Shown in pieces: positions 1-4,904 of a DNA stretch of 51,961 nucleotides (positions are counted from its first letter, which is position 1; the number at the start of each line of letters is the position of its first letter). Under the pieces are notes generated by a model. The model saw nothing but the letters and a program-made list of their open reading frames with translations. It did not search any database and was not told the origin of the DNA. Where the stretch lies: positions 1 to 51,961 of the IMG/VR virus record IMGVR_UViG_3300034012_001772. The stretch is one strand, 5' to 3'. A program made the translations under genes and the position numbers. Source of the stretch: a virus.

Positions 1-14
1 GGTGTCTGGCTCAT
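1..14 (-). CDS. Start of a seventh cassette ORF (cut by window edge)
   Basis: Only the first codons (M-S-Q-T) are visible. The ATG lies 11 nt after the cassette boundary box GTTAGCC (32-26). The leader TTCTGAATTTT resembles those of two other cassettes (ATG at 801 and 539), which also place an AT-rich TTTTGA-type leader 10-12 nt after the box. Position and leader are the only support; the product is unknown. Confidence 0.4.
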
Positions 15-25
15 AAAATTCAGAA

Positions 26-127
26 GGCTAACAAGGGAGTCATGGCAACGGGAACTAGCCGTTGTCGCGGTTTGGAGATTCGGAGTCCTGCGCGGCTAGT
101 TCCCGCGCCATACCCCCAGCGTTCGGT
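26..127 (-). repeat. attC-like site of cassette 6
   Basis: Outer boxes on the plus strand are GGCTAAC (26-32) and GTTCGGT (121-127). A perfect 12-bp stem pairs 50-61 with 93-104. Outside it 42-46 (ATGGC) pairs with 107-111, 39-40 with 112-113 and 35-37 with 114-116, leaving A38 and C41 unpaired on the left arm only. One-sided extrahelical bases are typical of attC. The 88-residue ORF of cassette 6 ends at 55, inside the stem. Confidence 0.75.
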
Positions 128-321
128 TTACGGATAATCGGTGTATTGGCTATACACCTCAGCTCTTTCTCGGCATAAGTAAGCGCAGCCGAGAGATCAC
201 CACGGCGGCACGCCGCATGAAGTTCAATTTTGTAATACAATGCCCATGCGCGATGCCAGAACCGAACAAATCGGATGCAGGCAACGGCTCGGGGCTGGTC
301 TGTCGTGTTCATTGTAGTCAT
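55..321 (-). CDS. Cassette 6 ORF, small protein of unknown function
   Basis: 88 residues from the ATG at 321, which overlaps the stop of the preceding cassette ORF (ATGA, 318-321). No in-frame Met lies between the cassette boundary (267) and the body, so the first residues (about M-T-T-M-N-T-T-D-Q-P) are encoded by the neighbouring attC. The body (about residues 20-55) looks helical, with Trp, Tyr and Cys residues (WALYYKIELHAACRRGDL). The last 20 or so residues are encoded by its own attC. No family recognised. Confidence 0.55.
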   Translation of the reverse strand: MTTMNTTDQPRAVACIRFVRFWHRAWALYYKIELHAACRRGDLSAALTYAEKELRCIANTPIIRKPNAGGMARELAAQDSESPNRDNG

Positions 322-354
322 TTGCTCGCCGTCGCCTGATGTGGGTCGTTCTCC
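261..354 (-). repeat. attC-like site of cassette 5
   Basis: Boxes are ACCGAAC (261-267) and GTTCTCC (348-354). CAGGCAACGGC (78-88 of the 201-300 block, i.e. 278-288) pairs with 328-338 with one mismatch, and G277 is unpaired. It shares its left part, from AACAAATCGGATGCAGGCAACG, almost base for base with the site at 812-902. It carries an overlapping TGA/ATG (318-321) that ends one cassette ORF and starts the next. Confidence 0.72.
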
Positions 355-539
355 CAAGAAAATGGGTGTTCAACGATTGGCATTGCAGCGCAGCTTCCCG
401 CTGTCTCACGCCATTCCTCTGCGGCCTTGCGAGCGTTGTTTCGTTCGCGCTCAAGTCGCCTTGCGAGAGTTCTTAGGTTCTCCACATGATCAAGAGGGTC
501 GCGCCCACTCACTGCATCTGTTTCAGGTGTATCGTTCAT
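318..539 (-). CDS. Cassette 5 ORF, small coiled-coil phage protein
   Basis: 73 residues. The start MNDTPETDA followed by a helical stretch with ARRLERERNNARKAAEEW is typical of a widespread class of small phage proteins (N-terminal D-T-P-x-T-D-A, then L-E-R-E-R coiled coil) of unknown role. The ATG lies 12 nt after the cassette boundary box GTTCTCC (558-552) with leader CTCTTTTGAATT and no SD. The stop overlaps the next ATG (318-321) inside attC. Its phage-like character suggests the cassettes carry phage genes. Confidence 0.7.
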   Translation of the reverse strand: MNDTPETDAVSGRDPLDHVENLRTLARRLERERNNARKAAEEWRETAGSCAAMPIVEHPFSWENDPHQATASK

Positions 540-551
540 AATTCAAAAGAG

Positions 552-642
552 GGAGAACAAATCGTCACACCTAACGGGCGACAACATCGTTCTTGGTTTT
601 CAGGCTTCTTTCCCGCCCGTAGGTGGACTTTGGACGTTAGCC
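552..642 (-). repeat. attC-like site of cassette 4
   Basis: Boxes are GGAGAAC (552-558) and GTTAGCC (636-642); total 91 bp. GTC[A]CACCTA[A]CGGGCG on the left arm pairs fully with the right arm if the two bracketed A residues are extrahelical, giving 15 bp. The stop codon of the 54-residue cassette ORF lies within the GTTAGCC box. Confidence 0.75.
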
Positions 643-801
643 AAAGAAATGGAGAAGCATTTGCAGCCCCATTGCGATCATCGTGGCAATGCAACAAGAC
701 CTCCATCGGTCGCGGTCTTGTGTGACGACGTAAAGTTGGTTGCTCAAATCCTGTTCTCGATTCATGCCTTGCTGAATTAGGGTTGTTCTGTGGTCTTTCA
801 T
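637..801 (-). CDS. Cassette 4 ORF, 54-residue membrane-anchored protein
   Basis: Translation gives MKDHRTTLIQQGM, a polar helical segment (residues 13-34), then a C-terminal hydrophobic segment (about residues 35-53, CCIATMIAMGLQMLLHFF) that could span the membrane. The ATG is 10 nt after the cassette boundary box (818-812) and the TAA lies in the R'' box of its own attC. This frame is preferred over a longer overlapping frame at 536-835 because it fits the cassette limits and makes a coherent protein. Function unknown. Confidence 0.65.
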   Translation of the reverse strand: MKDHRTTLIQQGMNREQDLSNQLYVVTQDRDRWRSCCIATMIAMGLQMLLHFFG

Positions 802-811
802 AATCAAAATT

Positions 812-902
812 GGCTAACAAATCGGATGCAGGCAACGCTCGAAGGTCGTTCTGTCGTGCTCATAAAGTCTTGTGCTCGCGTTCCTGATCCGAACCGTTCG
901 GC
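812..902 (-). repeat. attC-like site of cassette 3
   Basis: Boxes are GGCTAAC (812-818) and GTTCGGC (896-902); total 91 bp. CGGAT[G]CAGG[C]AACGC (823-838) pairs perfectly with 878-891 when the bracketed G and C are left unpaired. Unpaired spacers AAAT and AACC separate this stem from the boxes. This is the clearest attC architecture in the window. The zinc-binding cassette ORF ends inside it at 860. Confidence 0.8.
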
Positions 903-1096
903 TCATCAATTTCGCAGCCACATCTTCCGGCGCAATCTGGGCATGTTTCTTCGCCACAGGAGGGGCAGCAATACACGTTTTCGTCGGTTATCACCGTGTA
1001 ATGACACCGTGGACACTCCGAAGCCGAACAAGGGCACTGCACCACAACGCCTATGGCGTTGCTGTCCTGCGTGTTATTTGAGTCTGATTCCGCCAT
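860..1096 (-). CDS. Cassette 3 ORF, cysteine-rich zinc-binding protein
   Basis: 78 residues. After a polar N-terminus come many Cys residues in CPxC, CPRC, CCPSCG, CPDC and CGCE arrangements (about residues 22-60), consistent with two or three zinc ribbons. The start (1096) lies in the stem of the preceding attC, 14 nt after the previous ORF stops. The stop (860) is inside its own attC and overlaps an ATG that opens a 19-codon reading frame. Possibly nucleic-acid or protein binding; no specific family recognised. Confidence 0.62.
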   Translation of the reverse strand: MAESDSNNTQDSNAIGVVVQCPCSASECPRCHYTVITDENVYCCPSCGEETCPDCAGRCGCEIDEPNGSDQEREHKTL

Positions 1097-1123
1097 AGTC
1101 GTGTGTGAGTTTAGATGTTCGCA
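1023..1123 (-). repeat. attC-like site of cassette 2
   Basis: Boxes are GCCGAAC (1023-1029) and GTTCGCA (1117-1123). The left arm CAC[C]ACA[A]CGCCTATGGCG pairs with the right arm around CGCCATAG, with two unpaired bases and one mismatch. It contains both the stop codon of the upstream ORF (1111) and the start codon of the next (1096). Confidence 0.72.
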
Positions 1124-1371
1124 AAACAAATGACGCCATTACACCAGTCGAGTTCCAGTCGCTCGATTTCTGCGATGCTGGCACGGATGTTCTTGGCTCG
1201 TTCCGCACAGGCCCATTTCGAGTGCTGGTCAGTCGCGTTGACCGCATCCATAATGCACTTGTCGGCTACTTCCGCCATGCACGCTCTGGCTTGAGAAAGA
1301 GCGTCAAACGGAAATTGCGAACAAGGCGATGCAGGAGAACACTCTCCCGTTGAGTCTTTTGGTGTGTTCAT
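1111..1371 (-). CDS. Cassette 2 ORF, small cysteine-containing protein
   Basis: 86 residues from the ATG at 1371, which overlaps the stop of the previous ORF (ATGA) within attC. The attC encodes roughly the first 16 residues. The rest is mostly helical (FDALSQARACMAEVADKC; ERAKNIRASIAEIERLEL) with scattered Cys. The last residues are encoded by its own attC. The helical body resembles small phage proteins with A-E-R-A-K-x-I-R-x-x-I-x-E repeats. Function unknown. Confidence 0.6.
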   Translation of the reverse strand: MNTPKDSTGECSPASPCSQFPFDALSQARACMAEVADKCIMDAVNATDQHSKWACAERAKNIRASIAEIERLELDWCNGVICFANI

Positions 1372-1413
1372 GGCTTTTTGGCGGGAGAGTGTCTCTGATC
1401 TTGGACGTTCGGC
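1316..1413 (-). repeat. attC-like site of cassette 1
   Basis: Boxes are TGCGAAC (1316-1322) and GTTCGGC (1407-1413). An 11-bp stem, ACACTCTCCCG (1339-1349) with 1382-1392, extends outwards to 19 bp if three left-arm bases (GAT[G]CAG[G]AGA[A]CAC) are extrahelical. An overlapping TGA/ATG sits in the loop (1368-1371). Confidence 0.78.
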
Positions 1414-1655
1414 GACCAGTTCCACGGCACGGTCAGGTTGCCCATGTTATCGCACGGGAGGGTTGCATCTTCTCGATTGGCACATGGGAAGCACCAACTC
1501 CCGCAGCGTGGGCAGTCCTCACCGCTCGGAGAAAAGCGGTCACGAGAAGGCCACTCCCACACATGATTGCAGTCGTGGCATTGAAATTCACGCCACCCCC
1601 GCCGAACAAGCCCGCTGGAGACAACCGCTCGAAGTTCGTCTGTCGTGTCATTCAT
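1368..1655 (-). CDS. Cassette 1 ORF, zinc-ribbon protein
   Basis: 95 residues. A single zinc ribbon is visible: CHDC (about residues 26-29) and CPRCGSWCFPC (about 48-58), with aromatic residues between (HVWEWPSRDRF). The start (1655) lies inside the degenerate boundary attC, so the N-terminus MNDTTDELRAV is attC-encoded, parallel to the N-termini read from two other attCs. It ends inside its own attC at 1368. It probably binds metal; no specific role can be read. Confidence 0.65.
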   Translation of the reverse strand: MNDTTDELRAVVSSGLVRRGWREFQCHDCNHVWEWPSRDRFSPSGEDCPRCGSWCFPCANREDATLPCDNMGNLTVPWNWSPNVQDQRHSPAKKP

Positions 1656-1694
1656 ACCTTTTTCTTCGCCGTCGCCTGATCCGAGACGTTAGTC
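1601..1694 (-). repeat. Degenerate attC-like site at the array boundary
   Basis: Boxes are GCCGAAC (1601-1607) and GTTAGTC (1688-1694). The core CGCTCGAAG..CTGTCGTG is shared with the site at 812-902, and GCCGTCGCCTGAT with the site at 261-354, so it belongs to the same family. Its two arms no longer pair well beyond about 9 of 11 bases near the loop. It is the most upstream site and may mark where the array joins ordinary phage genes. Confidence 0.5.
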
Positions 1695-1697
1695 ATA

Positions 1698-1985
1698 CTA
1701 TTCGTCCTCTTCTTCGCAATACTCTATTTCGTTGTCTTCCCACAATTGGGCGAACTCGGGTTTTTCAATCTCGTCCAGTATGGCTTGGATTAGCAGGACA
1801 AGCATTTCGGGTTCTGCGGAGCTAAACCTGATGGATGAGCAGATTTGCTCAGGGTCTTTGGGGTCGCGTGTGATCATTGCCGTCACGTTGGCAAGCGTCT
1901 CGTTGTCGAGGTTTTCAACGGCTAGGGCAACGCCAAAGTTGGTGGCAAAAGGCGAATCTTGGATGGGTACTTTTTCAGTGTTCAT
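1698..1985 (-). CDS. Hypothetical acidic phage protein
   Basis: 95 residues from the ATG at 1985, which overlaps the preceding gene's stop (ATGA). The middle reads as a mixed alpha/beta fold (NFGVALAVENL; MLVLLIQAILDEIEK) and the C-terminus is strongly acidic (EDNEIEYCEEEDE). It is the last gene before the cassette array; its stop is 4 nt from the outermost attC box. Not recognised. Confidence 0.72.
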   Translation of the reverse strand: MNTEKVPIQDSPFATNFGVALAVENLDNETLANVTAMITRDPKDPEQICSSIRFSSAEPEMLVLLIQAILDEIEKPEFAQLWEDNEIEYCEEEDE

Positions 1986-2230
1986 GGTGGTGTGAGTGCT
2001 TGATTGGTTTTTTCTGTGATGTGGTATGTGATTGTGCGGCCATCGCGGGTGCGGGTAAGCCAGCCTTGCTTTACCGCCAGTTGCAGTGTGCGGATTTGTG
2101 GGGATGTCGGCCACAGGAGCATCTCTGCCCACGTTGCGCTGCCGCCGTAGAGGTACATCCGCAACAGGACAATGGACATCCCGTGGGGTATGCTGTCATA
2201 GAGCCTCAGAAAACTCGAAATCCATTTCAT
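1982..2230 (-). CDS. Small winged-helix-like protein
   Basis: 82 residues, coupled by ATGA overlaps on both sides (2227-2230 and 1982-1985). After a hydrophobic N-terminal helix, the segment SPQIRTLQLAVKQGWLTRTR then DGRTITYHIT looks like a recognition helix followed by a beta-hairpin wing, as in winged-helix transcription factors. A small regulator of the early unit is possible; this is inference from pattern only. Confidence 0.65.
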   Translation of the reverse strand: MKWISSFLRLYDSIPHGMSIVLLRMYLYGGSATWAEMLLWPTSPQIRTLQLAVKQGWLTRTRDGRTITYHITEKTNQALTPP

Positions 2231-2403
2231 GGAAGTAGTGTGAGCTTGTGCTTATCCGCCCAAAGACGGAGCGTTTTATATGTGGCATTAACTCGGCGTT
2301 CGATCAAGTCCTGCGAATATCCGGCTTTCCGCATATCGTTGGCGCGGATGATCTTACGCTTTTGCTCGTCTGTGGTTTTTGCTGTGGTGGAGTAGGTTAG
2401 CAT
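2227..2403 (-). CDS. Small helix-turn-helix-like protein
   Basis: 58 residues starting MLTYSTTAK at 2403; upstream in-frame codons exist but lie in the leader. Residues 14-50 (KRKIIRANDMRKAGYSQDL followed by IERRVNATYKTLRLWADKH) have the spacing of a helix-turn-helix of the helix-turn-helix-23 or resolvase-tail kind. The stop overlaps the next start. Likely DNA-binding; target unknown. Confidence 0.65.
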   Translation of the reverse strand: MLTYSTTAKTTDEQKRKIIRANDMRKAGYSQDLIERRVNATYKTLRLWADKHKLTLLP

Positions 2404-2413
2404 TGTGTTGTGG

Positions 2414-2770
2414 TTAGAATTGTTTGGCCATGTAGACCACGTTGGACTGATTGACTTTGACTTTGCCATCTGTGGCAGAGGTGATGAACTCGCAGAGGGG
2501 GGGAACTACTGTTTCGTTGTATTGCCGCAAAAAGAAACTGGGGCTATCCGGCCAGTCCGATGATTTGCAGTTGGGATTTCTCTGTTTGAAGATCACATCG
2601 CATGGAAGGTGGAACCAAGGGCTGTCTCGCATCTCGTTGGGGTTGTGCTTCCACAAGCCCATTTTGCGTAGCTTGCCCAAATCTGCTGCAAGAGACATGA
2701 TCATCGCATACGACAGAATCCAGTGGCCATCAGATTCTTCTTGAAGATGAGAGATGTCCTCAAGCAACAT
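2414..2770 (-). CDS. Hypothetical phage protein
   Basis: 118 residues. A mixture of helical and beta segments with several Trp (GHWILSYAMIMSLAADLG; SDWPDSPSFFLRQYNETV). There is no signal peptide, membrane segment or recognised catalytic motif. It sits 6 nt after the gene ending at 2777, within the leftward unit. Confidence 0.7.
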   Translation of the reverse strand: MLLEDISHLQEESDGHWILSYAMIMSLAADLGKLRKMGLWKHNPNEMRDSPWFHLPCDVIFKQRNPNCKSSDWPDSPSFFLRQYNETVVPPLCEFITSATDGKVKVNQSNVVYMAKQF

Positions 2771-2776
2771 GGTTGA

Positions 2777-3055
2777 TTATCCCCTATGTGAGATTTTGGT
2801 TTTGAGGGCCACATTCTTCGACCATGCGAAGGTGAGGTCATCAACTATCTCTTGGATGGAGTCTGCGGCATCGTCGCGTCCTTCCTGCTGGAGCCTGTCT
2901 ATGCCAGACACGGCTTTGGCAATGACGGATTCGATCTTGCCCAGAAGCTGCATATAGGCGTGCTGGACTTGCTCATCCAAGGTGCGAGGCAGATTCCGCT
3001 CTAGGAGATTCCTGAGATGCGGATTGGGGTTTGATGGGGGATCTGTAGGTGTCAT
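2777..3055 (-). CDS. Small helical hypothetical protein
   Basis: 92 residues. The ATG at 3055 is chosen because it follows a CA-rich leader (CACAACACCCAC) like those of other unit-leading genes; a longer frame to 3079 exists. The sequence is mostly helical (residues 30-80, with IESVIAKAVSGIDRLQQEGR), with a Pro/Asn-rich N-terminus. Function unknown. Confidence 0.68.
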   Translation of the reverse strand: MTPTDPPSNPNPHLRNLLERNLPRTLDEQVQHAYMQLLGKIESVIAKAVSGIDRLQQEGRDDAADSIQEIVDDLTFAWSKNVALKTKISHRG

Positions 3056-3127
3056 GTGGGTGTTGTGAAAGCGCACCATACGAAAGGCTCGTCTTGTGAC
3101 AAGCGCAATCGTATGGTGCCGGATTTT

Positions 3128-3925
3128 TTACCAAGTGGCGTTGGCGCGGGAGGCCACTTCCGTTGCGGCTTCCCACAGCCCCATGTTCACCTTCATATCC
3201 GCTTGGATGTTCTTGATGCCACGGGTGGCACGGAACGAGCGGTTGGTGGCCCTGTTGAAGCGACTGATGTCGCGCTGCCCACCACGGGTGAGGTTTTCCT
3301 GAATGCGGTTGAATGCGTTCCAAAGGGTGAGTCCTCGGTCTTCATCACGGTGCAAGTCCAGCAGCATCTGCGGGCCAACGGGGTGAGTGGCACGGTCAAC
3401 GCCCCATCGGAGGATTGCCCCCTGCTCTGCCAAGTGCAGGGCATCATCGTTGCTGACTCCGATGGACTTCCATGAGTCGATGACATCGATGACCTTGGAG
3501 GTCTGGCCAAGAATGGTGTGGCCTGCATCCAGAACACGATCCATGGTGAGCTTGTGGTGGCCGAAACGGACATCCGCTACGGTTGAGGTGCTGACGACCA
3601 TGCCGTTGGCACAGGCGAGGCGGAACACCCCAGCCGTCATGCGGAGTGCGCTGGTGCCGTCATGGCCGTTGATGACCACCATCTCCATCCGCTCGCTGCC
3701 GACGTTGCGGTTGGCAAGGTCGTCGATGCGGGCAAAGCGCAGGAGGTGTTTCTGCAACCCTTGACGCTCCGGCTTGCGGGGCTTGGCTGCGGAGCCACGG
3801 GTGACGACCCAACCTTCGCCACTAAAGGCGTCCACGATGTCGGAGGTGGGAATGAAGCCGTATCCAGCGGACAAGTGGGATGCTGGGGCGGTTGCGTAAA
3901 CGGCTGATGGTAGTGTTGCGATCAT
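3128..3925 (-). CDS. DUF932 family phage protein
   Basis: 265 residues, the usual size for the DUF932 (phage/plasmid-like) family. Hallmarks are YGFIPTSDIVDAF near residue 22, a conserved VINGHDGTSALRMTAGVFR block followed by LACANGMVV, and the downstream FGHHK element. The family is widespread in phages and plasmids and has no firmly known biochemical function. It is the first gene behind the promoter-like element at 3984-4011. Confidence 0.88.
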   Translation of the reverse strand: MIATLPSAVYATAPASHLSAGYGFIPTSDIVDAFSGEGWVVTRGSAAKPRKPERQGLQKHLLRFARIDDLANRNVGSERMEMVVINGHDGTSALRMTAGVFRLACANGMVVSTSTVADVRFGHHKLTMDRVLDAGHTILGQTSKVIDVIDSWKSIGVSNDDALHLAEQGAILRWGVDRATHPVGPQMLLDLHRDEDRGLTLWNAFNRIQENLTRGGQRDISRFNRATNRSFRATRGIKNIQADMKVNMGLWEAATEVASRANATW

Positions 3926-3983
3926 GTTATTTGATGTGTTTGTTTTGTGTTTTACTGAAGCTGCATCGAGCAGCGATGTGAAG

Positions 3984-4011
3984 AGATTAGCAGATGGGCT
4001 GATGCCGTCAA
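3984..4011 (-). promoter_or_regulatory. Leftward promoter candidate for the DUF932 unit
   Basis: On the minus strand TTGACG (4011-4006) is followed after 16 nt by TAATCT (3989-3984). The A/T-rich upstream stretch ends in AAATTGAATTGAC, which closely matches the stretch in front of the 7.8-kb candidate. The -35 is good and the -10 weak. It lies 59 nt upstream of the ATG at 3925. Confidence 0.5.
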
Positions 4012-4024
4012 TTCAATTTATGAA

Positions 4025-4381
4025 TTATTTTTCTGCGGCTGGCTTCAACTTTGGTCTGTCGTCGTTGAGGGTTCCTTGTTGTGTTGCTGTCAGCACGATG
4101 AAAGCGTTGGCTGCGATGTGTGCCATGTGGGATAACCCACTACCTGGATCAATGTCCTCGCCCCGAGCATATGCTGCCCAGTGGCGTCCGATTGCGGCGA
4201 TATAGGTGTGCGAGCAAACCGTAGCACCGATGAAATTCCACGGGCCATAGGTGGCTGCGCCGAAGCCCATCACCCTTGCCGTCTCCAGTAGGGCATCGGG
4301 CGGGAGTAGGTTCATCGGTGCTTTCAGTGAGCCTGCGCGGCCTTTGGGGTCGTCTGCGGTGTATGTGGGGGCATGGCTCAT
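4025..4381 (-). CDS. dATP/dGTP pyrophosphohydrolase-type protein
   Basis: 118 residues. It matches the phage family annotated as dATP/dGTP diphosphohydrolase N-terminal domain (formerly DUF5664): LLPPDALLETARVMGFGAAT, YGPWNF, YIAAIGRHWAAYARGEDIDP and SGLSHMAHIAANAFIVLTA, i.e. the His/Glu/Asp pattern of an all-alpha NTP pyrophosphohydrolase. It probably adjusts the dNTP pool during phage replication and is encoded next to the phage DNA polymerase. Substrate preference cannot be read. The start overlaps the upstream stop (4378-4381). Confidence 0.8.
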   Translation of the reverse strand: MSHAPTYTADDPKGRAGSLKAPMNLLPPDALLETARVMGFGAATYGPWNFIGATVCSHTYIAAIGRHWAAYARGEDIDPGSGLSHMAHIAANAFIVLTATQQGTLNDDRPKLKPAAEK

Positions 4382-4689
4382 GCTGCACCCCCTTCCCAGT
4401 TTTCGCAGCGCAGGTGGGCTTCGCGCTCACGGGCGGCGTAGAGCTTCTCCACGAACTGGCGTTGGTGGCTGTCGGGGTTGTCCATGGCCATCTCCACGGT
4501 GTAGCGGTCAGCCCCGCACAGATGAGTGCTGGGCAACTGGAGAAGGCGTTCGCACATCCGAAGGTGGCTGCGAAGCTCTTCAAAGTTGTGCGAGGTTTCC
4601 CCATCCTCTATGCTGTCTGGGGTGAGGATGATCGGGGGGAAGGTGGCTTCCATGGGTTCGTTGCGTGTGATGTATTCTGAGTCTTTCAT
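4378..4689 (-). CDS. Hypothetical phage protein
   Basis: 103 residues. A polar N-terminus is followed by a helical middle (FEELRSHLRMCERLLQLP) and a second helix (HQRQFVEKLYAAREREAHL). It is ATGA-coupled to both neighbours (4686-4689 and 4378-4381), in the polymerase/nucleotide-metabolism block. No family recognised. Confidence 0.72.
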   Translation of the reverse strand: MKDSEYITRNEPMEATFPPIILTPDSIEDGETSHNFEELRSHLRMCERLLQLPSTHLCGADRYTVEMAMDNPDSHQRQFVEKLYAAREREAHLRCENWEGGAA

Positions 4690-4901
4690 GGCTTTGCTTT
4701 CTTGGTTGTGGATTTGATGTGGGTTTTGTGGAGTTGAGCGCGGTATTTTGAGAGAAAAGCGGAAACGAGACGCTTGAGGATGTATGAGCGTTTCAGGCCG
4801 TTGGATTCGTGTGTGATCATGTCATATACATCTTGCATGGATGCGCGTTTGACGAATGGCTGGAGGGTGATCCAGGAGTTGAAGTTTGGTGGTTTTTTCA
4901 T
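4686..4901 (-). CDS. Small basic hypothetical protein
   Basis: 71 residues, lysine/arginine-rich with a basic tail (STTKKAKP), and a region SMQDVYDMITHESNGLKRSY followed by ILKRLVSAFL that could be a small nucleic-acid-binding helical domain. It lies 3 nt after the polymerase stop codon and its stop overlaps the next start. It may be a replication accessory factor, judged only from charge and position. Confidence 0.68.
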   Translation of the reverse strand: MKKPPNFNSWITLQPFVKRASMQDVYDMITHESNGLKRSYILKRLVSAFLSKYRAQLHKTHIKSTTKKAKP

Positions 4902-4904
4902 GTG

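Larger units (their letters stand above)
26..1694 (-). mobile_element. Integron-type gene cassette array inside the phage early region
   Basis: Read leftwards, seven attC-like sites delimit six cassettes: 1606-1322, 1321-1029, 1028-818, 817-558, 557-267 and 266-32 (about 210-295 bp). Each holds one ORF that terminates inside its own attC. The 5' boundary box of each cassette is the exact reverse complement of the R'' box of its own attC: GTTCGGC/GCCGAAC, GTTCGCA/TGCGAAC, GTTCGGC/GCCGAAC, GTTAGCC/GGCTAAC, GTTCTCC/GGAGAAC, GTTCGGT/ACCGAAC. The boxes mostly differ between neighbours, so this is not simple repeat conservation. It is what integron cassettes show, because a free circular cassette rebuilds its attC from its own two ends. 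No integrase or attI is visible. The array follows the leftward phage early genes without a gap. Alternatives are a phage/host junction near 1.7 kb or another recombinase using attC-like sites. Confidence 0.82.

Noticed and set aside
20-43. Seven-codon frame after the first attC box
   Set aside because: Too short, no leader, overlaps the attC arm; the ATG at 14 fits the cassette pattern better.
552-642. Rho-independent terminator
   Set aside because: The hairpin has extrahelical bases, a long loop and no T-run, and its boxes match the cassette pattern, so attC is the better reading.
536-835. 99-residue minus-strand reading frame
   Set aside because: The overlapping 54-residue frame (637-801) fits the cassette limits, starts after the conserved leader and makes a coherent helix-plus-membrane protein; the longer frame is Arg/His/Pro-rich and ignores the cassette borders.
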